From: JBBDIK01 sp964640385
GTDB taxonomy: Bacteria; Actinomycetota; UBA4738; JBBDHU01
Assembly: GCA_964640385.1 (NCBI GenBank)
Contig: CAZXFL010000034.1
Span: 1 to 13,634, forward strand
DNA length: 13,634 nt
Reading direction: 5' to 3'
Both the position numbers and the translations under genes were made by a program. Below the pieces are notes generated by a model. The model was not told the origin of the DNA. It was given only the letters and a program-made list of their open reading frames with translations, and did not search any database. Below are positions 1 through 6,314 of this stretch, piece after piece. Positions within the stretch are counted from its first letter, which is position 1. Every line of letters begins with the position of its first letter.

Positions 1-25
1 CGCCCAGCGCTCGGCGGAGTGCGTG

Positions 26-1021
26 CTAACGGGCACGAGGCTTCCCCTCCAGCGACACCCGCGGATCGACCGCGGCATACGCGAGGTCGGCGATCAGGTT
101 GCCGAGCACCGTGAGCGTCGCGGCGATCATCGTCGTGGCCATGATGATCGGGTAATCCCGGCCGCCGACGGCCTCGACGGTCAGCCGTCCCATCCCCGGC
201 CAGGCGAAGATCGACTCGATGATCGTGGCGCCGCCCAGGAGAAACGGCAGCGAAAGACCGTAGATCGTGACGATGGGAATCAGGGCGTTGCGGACGGCGT
301 GCTTGAGGATCACGGTGCGTTCTGGGAAGCCCCTGGCCCGGGCGGCCACGACGTACTCCTCGTTCAGCACCTCGAGCAGCCGGTTTCGCATGTAGCGCGC
401 GGTCCCCGCCGCCGAGGCGATGCCCATCACGAACACCGGCAGAACGAGATGCCACAGCCGGTCGGCCGCCTTCCCGCCGAAGGACAGGAGGTCGTAGTCC
501 ATAGAGCGGGTCTGGGACGTTGGGAACCAGTGTAGTTGAACCGAGAACACCAGCACCAGCATGAGCGCGAGCCAGAAGCCGGGGATCGCGTAGACGACCA
601 GCGATCCAACCGTCACCGTCTTGTCGAGCGGCGAGTACTGTTTTACCGCCGAGATGATGCCCAGGGTGATCCCGATCGCCGCGTCGAGGATTAGTGCCAG
701 CACCGTGAGCTGCAGGGTGTAGGGAATCGCCTCCGCGAGCAGCCCGCGCACCGGCCGGCGATAGCGAAACGACTCGCCCAGGTCGCCGCGGACCACGTTC
801 GCGACCCATTTCACGTACTGCACCGGGATCGGTTGGTCGAGCCCGTAGCGCTTTCGGATCAGCTCGATGACCTCAGGATCCATCTGCCGCCCGCGCTGGG
901 GCTCCAGATACATGTCCATCGGGTCGCCGGGGGCGAGGCGGATCATGAAGAACGTGACGGTGATGATGCCGAGCAGGAGGGGGATGGCCTGGAGCAGGCG
1001 CTTCAGGACGTAGCGCGCCAT
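26..1021 (-). CDS. ABC transporter permease, DppB/OppB family
   Basis: Inner-membrane permease subunit of a peptide/nickel/opine-type ABC importer. The 331-residue length is normal for DppB/OppB proteins. The N-terminal membrane segment (about residues 8-30, with RLLQAIPLLLG) is followed by the family's APGDP motif at 30-34. Further hydrophobic segments lie at about 100-124, 136-164, 190-208, 247-272 and 288-315. The cytoplasmic EAA loop that docks on the ATPase is clear at about 222-250 (EYVVAARARG, then HAVRNALIPIV), and the C-terminus has the usual AYAAVDPRV ending. The ATG overlaps the SBP-I stop by one base (TGATG), with AGGGTGA six bases upstream (1028-1034). It is the only permease in the window and comes last in a series of binding proteins, so it probably serves them all. 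The partner permease and ATPases should lie beyond the left edge. Substrate is unknown, so no gene symbol is given. Confidence 0.95.
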   Translation of the reverse strand: MARYVLKRLLQAIPLLLGIITVTFFMIRLAPGDPMDMYLEPQRGRQMDPEVIELIRKRYGLDQPIPVQYVKWVANVVRGDLGESFRYRRPVRGLLAEAIPYTLQLTVLALILDAAIGITLGIISAVKQYSPLDKTVTVGSLVVYAIPGFWLALMLVLVFSVQLHWFPTSQTRSMDYDLLSFGGKAADRLWHLVLPVFVMGIASAAGTARYMRNRLLEVLNEEYVVAARARGFPERTVILKHAVRNALIPIVTIYGLSLPFLLGGATIIESIFAWPGMGRLTVEAVGGRDYPIIMATTMIAATLTVLGNLIADLAYAAVDPRVSLEGKPRAR

Positions 1022-2652
1022 CAGGGCTCACCCTGCAGCCACAAGTCCTCCATGCACCAGACTGGGTCGGCCCGGTAGGGGCTGCTTAGCCCACGAACGC
1101 GCCGATGGGCCACCGTAGTCCCCACCCACGGGTAGAGAAACGTCACGGGCAATTCGGCCTGGAAGATCGCCGAGAGTGCGTGGTAGATCCGGTCTTCCTC
1201 ATCGGGGTTGAATGTGACACGGAGCTCTTTGAGGAGGGCAGTGACTCTGGGATTGGCATACCCAATTGGAGAGCCCTGAACGACCGCGTAGAACTTGCCA
1301 ACATCGCCGATTTCGGCTTCGCCAAGAAACAGACGGATCACTTCGAGCGGCATGCCAAGCATGGCTGCCTCGAACTCGCCAGCGCGCACTCGGCCAGACA
1401 GGTCGTCCCAATCCAGGAGCGTGACGTCCATATGGACCCCCACCCGGCGGAGCGCCGCCTGGATGTAAACCGCTGCCTTATCGTCTCCCTGGTAGGCTGA
1501 GACGACTGCCGTAAAGCGGAGCGGCCTCCCGTCCCGCTTGCGAAGCCCCTCGTCGTTCTGGTCGCGCCAGCCGGCTTCGTCGAGCAAACGTTTGGCGAGC
1601 TCAGGGTCGTAGGGCAGGGGTTCGGGAAGCTCGCCGCGCCGGCGCTGCCGCTCGGTAAAGATTACGTCGAAGATGAGGGTTTCCTCGGGTAAGTTCTGGA
1701 CCTGATGAAGTTCGCGGCGGTCAATTGCCAGGGTCAGCGCCCGGCGCACCTTCGGGTCACGGAAGGGCGGATGACGCTGGTTCCAGAGCAGAGGCAGGAC
1801 CCACACGTCCCTCTCCTGGTACACGGCCTCGTACACCCGGAACCGGGGGTCACCTCTCAACTTCAGAAGATGCATCGGATTGATGTACCGGACCACGTCG
1901 ACGTTGCCGCTCAGGAGTTCGGTCAGCGCTGTGGGTGCGGATGGATCACCAAACTTGAGCACCACGCGCTCGATCTCGGGCTTTCCCCGGTAATAGTCCG
2001 GGTTCGCCTCGAGTTCCATCATCGTCTTGGGCACGTGCCTAACATACCGATAGGGGCCGTTACCGACCGGGTGCGTCCAGAACTCCCAGTCATTGAACGC
2101 CGCCGGATCGAGCTTTTCGAGCAAGTGTTTAGGGTAGTAGACCGTGTAGTAATCGTCCCCAGGGCTGCGGCTGCCAATGACGCGTCTGTGATACGTGATG
2201 GTATACGTCCTGTCGTCGAGCACGGTGACGGCATAGGCGCCTGGCGGTACCCACAGGACGGCGGGATGCATGTAGAGATCCATTGTGAACTTGACGTCGT
2301 GGGCGGTCACCGGCACGCCGTCGTGCCAGCGCACGTCGTTGCGTAGATGAACGGTCCAGGTGCGGTAGTCCGGGGAATGCTGCCAGCTTTGAGCGAGCCG
2401 TGCCTCGAGTTCTCCGTTGGCGTTCCGACTCACCAAAGGGAGGAAGACAAGAAGCTTCGGTGGATTATCATACCCCGGCCCGAGGTCCCGCTCGTCGTTC
2501 TCATTGAGGACAGTAATGGCGGAATACTTGCCCCGAGCGTGATCGCCGCGCCGGCCGCACGCGGCTGGGGCCAGGGCCAACGAGCCCGCGCACATCTGAA
2601 CAAATTGGCGGCGCCCGATTCGGCGAACAGCGTCGATCTCGCTCGGGCTCAT
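1021..2652 (-). CDS. SBP-I: family 5 solute-binding lipoprotein with Tat-type signal
   Basis: Extracytoplasmic ligand-binding protein (SBP_bac_5) of 543 residues that would deliver substrate to the adjoining permease. The N-terminus is long and has twin arginines R14-R15 with F17 (GRRQFVQM), a short hydrophobic stretch and a lipobox-like PAAC with Cys32, so a Tat-exported lipoprotein is likely. Framework motifs are SW-HSPDYRTW-VHLR-DVRWHDGVPVTAHDV (about 89-120), ANPDYYRGKP (217-225), FRDPKVRRALTLAIDRREL (297-315), EAGW (359-362) and the tail TTVAHRRVRGLSSPYRADP (512-530) with MEDLW. The D-x-D-G-D-G loop found in sister copies is degraded here (RDQNDEGL). The ATG overlaps the stop of a 17-codon relic (ATGA) and has a good ribosome site, GAGGTGA (2656-2662). 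Its stop overlaps the permease start by one base. SBP-B is a close relative in the array (shared LVSRNANGELE). Confidence 0.95.
   Translation of the reverse strand: MSPSEIDAVRRIGRRQFVQMCAGSLALAPAACGRRGDHARGKYSAITVLNENDERDLGPGYDNPPKLLVFLPLVSRNANGELEARLAQSWQHSPDYRTWTVHLRNDVRWHDGVPVTAHDVKFTMDLYMHPAVLWVPPGAYAVTVLDDRTYTITYHRRVIGSRSPGDDYYTVYYPKHLLEKLDPAAFNDWEFWTHPVGNGPYRYVRHVPKTMMELEANPDYYRGKPEIERVVLKFGDPSAPTALTELLSGNVDVVRYINPMHLLKLRGDPRFRVYEAVYQERDVWVLPLLWNQRHPPFRDPKVRRALTLAIDRRELHQVQNLPEETLIFDVIFTERQRRRGELPEPLPYDPELAKRLLDEAGWRDQNDEGLRKRDGRPLRFTAVVSAYQGDDKAAVYIQAALRRVGVHMDVTLLDWDDLSGRVRAGEFEAAMLGMPLEVIRLFLGEAEIGDVGKFYAVVQGSPIGYANPRVTALLKELRVTFNPDEEDRIYHALSAIFQAELPVTFLYPWVGTTVAHRRVRGLSSPYRADPVWCMEDLWLQGEP
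1028..1034 (-). promoter_or_regulatory. Ribosome binding site of the permease inside the SBP-I C-terminal codons
   Basis: AGGGTGA six bases before the ATG at 1021, formed by the Q-G-E codons of the WLQGEP tail. It supports the 1021 start that overlaps the SBP-I stop. Confidence 0.6.
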
Positions 2653-2702
2653 TGGTCACCTCGCCATAGGTCATCCATGGCGATGCTTCCGCGAGCGTTC
2701 AC
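2649..2702 (-). pseudogene. Collapsed SBP cassette: 17-codon relic between SBP-H and SBP-I
   Basis: This frame fills the apparent gap between the SBP-H stop and the SBP-I start. It begins with GTG overlapping the SBP-H stop (GTGA, 2699-2702), encodes VNARGSIAMDDLWRGDQ, and ends in TGA overlapping the SBP-I ATG (ATGA, 2649-2652). The segment MDDLW matches the C-terminal tail of the array's proteins (MDELW in B and G, MEDLW in I, MDEWW in H), and the front (V-N-) resembles the start of SBP-B. The reading is that a binding-protein gene lost nearly all its body by in-frame deletion while keeping its first codons, its tail codons with the ribosome site, and both coupling overlaps. As a peptide it is too short to have SBP function. 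Chance is an alternative, but both overlaps plus the tail match make it less likely. Confidence 0.6.
2656..2662 (-). promoter_or_regulatory. Ribosome binding site of SBP-I, inside the relic ORF
   Basis: GAGGTGA lies three bases before the ATG at 2652. It is formed by the codons for W-R-G-D at the end of the 17-codon relic. The strong match supports the 2652 start and shows that the relic still carries the ribosome site of the following gene. Confidence 0.6.
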
Positions 2703-3232
2703 CGCCCGTTTTCCAGCCACCACTCATCCATGTGTGACAGTGGTCTGGTGCGATACGGACTGCTCAGGCCCCGCAGGCGCCGATGGGCCACCGTGGTGAG
2801 GACGGACGGCGCGACGAACGTGACCGGCAGGTCGGCCTGGAGGCTCGGCGCGAGCGCGCGGTAGGCCTGGTCGGCGTCGTCAAGGTCTACCGCGTCAAGA
2901 GCACGCTGCAGCATTTGGGCGACCTGGGGGAGGTGAAAGGTCCATTCCCGGAAGTCTCGTGAGTGGCTCCACCGCTCGGCGAGGCGCCCTTCCGGCTCTC
3001 CCCGCTCGTTGGTTTCCACCAGGGGCAGGAACACCAGAAACTTCGGCGCGTCGTCCCAGCTCGGGCCGAGTACCTGCTCGTCGCCGCCGGCGTAGAGGAT
3101 GGTCAGGCTGGAGGAATCACGCAGCGCGCTCTCGCGGCGCGAAGTACAGCCAAGCGCGGCGACTGCACAGCTGCAGGCCAGTGCCAGCGGAAAGCCGCGA
3201 CCGACCAAGACGCTGGTGCCGCACGACGTCAC
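2699..3232 (-). CDS. SBP-H: internally deleted, chimeric solute-binding lipoprotein remnant (177 aa)
   Basis: An intact frame of 177 residues against about 515 for its sisters. It has a Sec lipoprotein signal (hydrophobic stretch 14-28, lipobox AALGC, Cys29), the first strand SLTILYAGGD and the framework through REWTFHL at 101. It then jumps directly to the C-terminal region (QRALDAVD at 109-116, VAHRRLRGLSSPYRT at 148-162, MDEWWLE). About 325 central residues, which hold most of both lobes and the hinge, are missing, so it cannot form a normal ligand pocket. Residues 74-101 match SBP-D 86-113 at 22 of 28 positions, while residues 104-162 match SBP-B 441-499 at 52 of 59, so the ends come from two different paralogue types. 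The GTG start overlaps the SBP-G stop (GTGA), with GGAGG at 3243-3247. It may be a decaying gene kept in frame by coupling, or a small secreted lipoprotein; decay is more likely. Confidence 0.8.
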   Translation of the reverse strand: MTSCGTSVLVGRGFPLALACSCAVAALGCTSRRESALRDSSSLTILYAGGDEQVLGPSWDDAPKFLVFLPLVETNERGEPEGRLAERWSHSRDFREWTFHLPQVAQMLQRALDAVDLDDADQAYRALAPSLQADLPVTFVAPSVLTTVAHRRLRGLSSPYRTRPLSHMDEWWLENGR

Positions 3233-4770
3233 GGGACTCGGTCCTCCAGCCACAGCTCGTCCATGTACATCAGCGGGTCCGCCCGCCACAGTGAACTCAG
3301 GCCGTGGATCCGACGGTGCGCCACCATCGTCATCGGCTGGGGGAAGAAGAAGGTGGCCGGGGGGTCGGTCTGAAAGATCTCGGCCACCCCCCTGCGAATG
3401 CGGTCCCCCTCATTCGGGTCGGTGACCATCGGGAGCCGGCGGAGGAGTTGCGCCGCCCTGGCGTTGTGGTATCCGGTGGAGGAGGAGTCGCCGAACTGGC
3501 GCCTCCAGCCGTCCGGGCACAAGCACATAAGGCGGATGATGGCGTCGAAGTCCCCGTTCGACGGACGTCCACGCTCTACCGGTTGGATCTCCATGTGGAC
3601 GCCCATCCGACGGAGCTGTTCCTGAACGTAGACGGCGAGTGCTGACCTACCGGGCCCGGCGCTGACGATAGCTGTAAAGCGGAAAGGCCGCCCATCGCGC
3701 TCCCGGACGCCATCGCCGTCGCTGTCAAACCAACCCGCCTCCTCCAAGAGGACGCGCGCCTGCGCCGTGTCATGGGGAACGGGCGTCGGCAAATCCCCAC
3801 GGCGTATCTGGCGATCGGTGTAGGGGCCGTCTACCACCGGGAGGGAGGGCGGAAAGTCCAGGACCTGGCGCAGTTCCTGACGATCGATCGCCAAGGTGAG
3901 GGCCCGGCGCACCCGGGAGTCCCGGAAGAGCGGGAGGTGGTTATTCCAGAAGATCCCGTAGGTATCGTCGCAGCACGCGTTGTACACCCGGAAGCGGGGG
4001 TCCGTCGCCAGCAGGCGCATGTTTGTGGGGTTTGTGGCGTAAAGAACATCCACGCCGCCACTCAAAAGCTCGGCAAGGCCCGCACCCCCGAGAAACCGCA
4101 GCACCACCCGCTCGACGCGAGGCTTTCCGCGGTAGTAGTCGGGGTTCACCTCGAACTCCATCATCGTCTTGGATACGTGGCGGAGGAAGCGATACGGCCC
4201 GTCGCCCACGGGATGGAGCCAGAATTCCCACGACGCGATGTCCTTCGGGTCCAGACCCTGGAGCAGGTGCTTTGGGAAGCAGACTTCCCAGGTGAGCGTA
4301 TTGACCCCGGAGAGGTTGCCATAGCGAACCGTAAGAGTAGAGTCGTTCTGGACCGTGACAGCCTCGACGGCGCCAGGTCCGATTTCGCCTACGTCAGGGT
4401 TGGCGAGCAGAGCCAGCGTGAACTCCACGTCGCCCGCGGTGACCTGAACCCCATCCTGCCAGCGGACATCGCTCCGCAGGTGGAAGGTCCACTCCCGCCA
4501 GTCCGGCGAGTGCTCCCAGCTCTGGGCCAGCCGCCCCTCGAGTTCCCCGTCCGCGCGCTCCGCGACGAGGGGAAGGAAGACGAGAAACTTCGAATACCCG
4601 TCAACCGCGGGGTTCATGTCGCCCTCGCTGCCGGGGTAGGCGACGATGACGGTGGAACTGGCGGTGCTGCCGCCTCCGGGAGCCCGGCCGCAGCCGAAAA
4701 ACGCCGGTGTGAGAAGCCCGAGGAGGAGCGGGATGGCCTGGAGCAGGCGGCGCAGTGTGTAGCGGATCAT
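3229..4770 (-). CDS. SBP-G: family 5 solute-binding protein with a permease-derived N-terminus
   Basis: Full-length SBP_bac_5 protein (513 residues) with the array's framework: SWEHSPDW-EWTFHLRSDVRW (85-104), NPDYYRGKP (209-217), FRDSRVRRALTLAIDRQEL (282-300), EEAGW followed by DSDGDG (349-354, a calcium-loop-like motif) and VAHRRIHGLSS (483-493). The first 32 residues match the first 32 of the downstream permease at 21 positions without gaps (RLLQAIPLLLG, FF, APG), so the export signal was taken from a permease gene. A weak lipobox (FFGC, Cys27) follows it; otherwise the segment would stay as a membrane anchor. The body is cysteine-rich for this array: C164, C266-C267 and a C-x-C at 416-418, with the last two sites in variable pocket segments. 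The ATG overlaps the SBP-F stop (ATGA). No Shine-Dalgarno is visible at proper distance, so translation probably depends on coupling. Confidence 0.93.
   Translation of the reverse strand: MIRYTLRRLLQAIPLLLGLLTPAFFGCGRAPGGGSTASSTVIVAYPGSEGDMNPAVDGYSKFLVFLPLVAERADGELEGRLAQSWEHSPDWREWTFHLRSDVRWQDGVQVTAGDVEFTLALLANPDVGEIGPGAVEAVTVQNDSTLTVRYGNLSGVNTLTWEVCFPKHLLQGLDPKDIASWEFWLHPVGDGPYRFLRHVSKTMMEFEVNPDYYRGKPRVERVVLRFLGGAGLAELLSGGVDVLYATNPTNMRLLATDPRFRVYNACCDDTYGIFWNNHLPLFRDSRVRRALTLAIDRQELRQVLDFPPSLPVVDGPYTDRQIRRGDLPTPVPHDTAQARVLLEEAGWFDSDGDGVRERDGRPFRFTAIVSAGPGRSALAVYVQEQLRRMGVHMEIQPVERGRPSNGDFDAIIRLMCLCPDGWRRQFGDSSSTGYHNARAAQLLRRLPMVTDPNEGDRIRRGVAEIFQTDPPATFFFPQPMTMVAHRRIHGLSSLWRADPLMYMDELWLEDRVP
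3243..3247 (-). promoter_or_regulatory. Ribosome binding site of SBP-H inside the SBP-G C-terminal codons
   Basis: GGAGG ten bases before the GTG at 3232, formed by the L-E-D codons of the WLEDRVP tail. The spacing is longer than at the B and E sites because of extra tail residues, but still workable. Confidence 0.55.
4711..4770 (-). repeat. Duplicated permease 5' end (copy of 962-1021) at the start of SBP-G
   Basis: Aligned without gaps from the start codons, bases 4711-4770 match the permease start at 962-1021 in most positions. This includes an uninterrupted 20-base identity (4730-4749 against 981-1000). Similarity fades beyond codon 20 at DNA level, although the APG codons at 30-32 still match at protein level. 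It marks where a permease start was joined to a binding-protein body. Confidence 0.65.
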
Positions 4771-6314
4771 CGGCGAACGGCGGGTCCCGGCCCCTTCAGC
4801 GAAAGGCGATCGATGATCTCGAACGGCGACGGGCTGTCGAAAGCGTCGCCTCCTTGCACCCGTCGCGTGCTCACGATTCCCATGGCGAGCAAGGCGAGGT
4901 AGGTGATGGGTACGTCCTCGGCGATGAGGTCGCCGAGTTCACGGTACCCGGCCTCGATCTCCGAGGGCTCGAAGGCCATGCGCAGGCGCTCCAGCACGCC
5001 ATTCACCCACGCGTTCCGGTAGCCGAGGAAGGAGCGCGGCCCGAAGGTCGCCACGACCCCGTACCGGCCGCCATAGGTGTTCCGGATCCGCCCAACCACC
5101 GCCGAGAAATCGCCGCTCCGCAGGCGCGGGTTCACCAGTCCCGCCGACAGCGGTTGTATTTCCATTGACACGCCGATGCGGCGGAGCGCCTCCTGCAGCA
5201 AGACAGCCGCCTGGGCGGTCTCGGGCGTAGCGAGCGCGGTGAAGCGGAAGGGACGACCCGCCCGGTCCCGAACGCCGTCCCCATCGCGGTCGCGCCAGCC
5301 CAGTGAATCGAGCAGCGACCGCGCGCGGTCCGGATCGTAGGGCAGCGCGGGAGCCAAGTCGTAGGTGCGGTACTGGCGGCGGGTGTACACACCGTCGGTC
5401 ACCAGCGCCTCCCCGGGGAGATTCAGCGCGCGCTGGAGGGTGGGGCGATCGACGGCGAGGGTGAGTGCCCGCCGGACTGCCGCCTCCCTGAACAGGACGT
5501 CGCGGTGGTTCCAGAGCGCGCCGATGCGCATGTCGCCGACGTCGAAGCGCACCGTGAAACGCGGATCGTTCCCGAGTGCAAGCGCGTTATTCGGCTCGAA
5601 GTACGTCAGGTCCACTTCACCGCTCAGCAGGGAGGACAGCTGCGGCTCACCGAGGCGCAATACCACCCGATCGATTGCGGGGCGCCCGGCGTAGAAGTCC
5701 GGATTGGCCTCGAGCACGATCATCTCCCTGGGCTGGCTGCGGACGAATCGGTACGGACCGTTGCCGACGGGCCGCTTCCAGAACTCCCACGCGCCGAACT
5801 GGCGACGGTCCAGATCCTTGAGCAGGTGCCTGGGGAAGTACACCTGCCACGTGTCCAGGTGGAGCAGGGCGCTTCCGGCGTTCGCTATCGAGTAGCTGAC
5901 TCGCAGCGTGGTGTCGTCGATCGCTTCCAGCGTGTAGGCACCGGGCGCCAGCCAGTTGATCAGCGTGTCGCGCATCATGTCGATGGTGAAGACGACGTCG
6001 TGCGCGGTGAAGGGGACACTGTCGTGCCAGCGGACGTCGGAGCGCAGGTGGTAGATCCACGTGGTGGTGCCGGGAAGCCGCTCGGCGCTGCGGAGCAGAC
6101 GCCCTTCCAGTTCGTTGTTTGCGCCCATCCTTACCATGGGCAGGAAGACGAGCTGCTTCGGCGAGTCGTCCTCGGGGAGTCCGAGGACCATGTCCCCTCC
6201 GGGATAGAGGATCGTGAGCGTGGATGAGTCAGCGGCCGGTGTTCCGCAAGCCGCCATCGCCCAGATGCCCAGCGAGGCCGCCAGGCGGGTCATCCATCCT
6301 GCAGTTGCTTTCAC
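4767..6314 (-). CDS. SBP-F: divergent family 5 solute-binding lipoprotein
   Basis: SBP_bac_5 protein of 515 residues from the GTG that overlaps the SBP-E stop (GTGA, 6311-6314). An ATG seven codons later (6293) is possible but would break the coupling pattern. The Sec-type signal ends in MAAC (Cys23). The framework is present: STLTILYPGGD (31-41), RSDVRWHDSVPFTAHDV (91-107), EANPDFYAGRP (202-212), VRRALTLAVDR (280-290), GWRDRDGDGVRDR (339-351). It is the most divergent full-length copy. The usual W-HSPD is replaced by SAERLPGTTTW, and the C-terminus lacks the VAHRR-x-GLSSP-RADP block, reading VSTRRVQGGDAFDSPSPFEI and ending in LSLKGPGPAVRR instead of MDELWLE. With the tail lost, the ribosome site that other copies give to the next gene is gone too. 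Probably an older or separately acquired branch with its own ligand. Confidence 0.93.
   Translation of the reverse strand: MKATAGWMTRLAASLGIWAMAACGTPAADSSTLTILYPGGDMVLGLPEDDSPKQLVFLPMVRMGANNELEGRLLRSAERLPGTTTWIYHLRSDVRWHDSVPFTAHDVVFTIDMMRDTLINWLAPGAYTLEAIDDTTLRVSYSIANAGSALLHLDTWQVYFPRHLLKDLDRRQFGAWEFWKRPVGNGPYRFVRSQPREMIVLEANPDFYAGRPAIDRVVLRLGEPQLSSLLSGEVDLTYFEPNNALALGNDPRFTVRFDVGDMRIGALWNHRDVLFREAAVRRALTLAVDRPTLQRALNLPGEALVTDGVYTRRQYRTYDLAPALPYDPDRARSLLDSLGWRDRDGDGVRDRAGRPFRFTALATPETAQAAVLLQEALRRIGVSMEIQPLSAGLVNPRLRSGDFSAVVGRIRNTYGGRYGVVATFGPRSFLGYRNAWVNGVLERLRMAFEPSEIEAGYRELGDLIAEDVPITYLALLAMGIVSTRRVQGGDAFDSPSPFEIIDRLSLKGPGPAVRR

Noticed and set aside
1..25. Start of a second permease (DppC type) after the permease stop
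   Set aside because: Expected from operon logic, but no start codon or coding sign is visible in these 25 bases.
2653..2698. The gap before SBP-I as a promoter or terminator region
   Set aside because: It reads cleanly as coding relic with overlaps on both sides, and no hairpin with T-run or -35/-10 pair was seen.
3772..4902. 376-residue open frame on the plus strand
   Set aside because: Lies opposite SBP-G and SBP-F, shows no recognisable domain, and is Arg/His/Val-rich as expected for the antisense of a high-GC gene.
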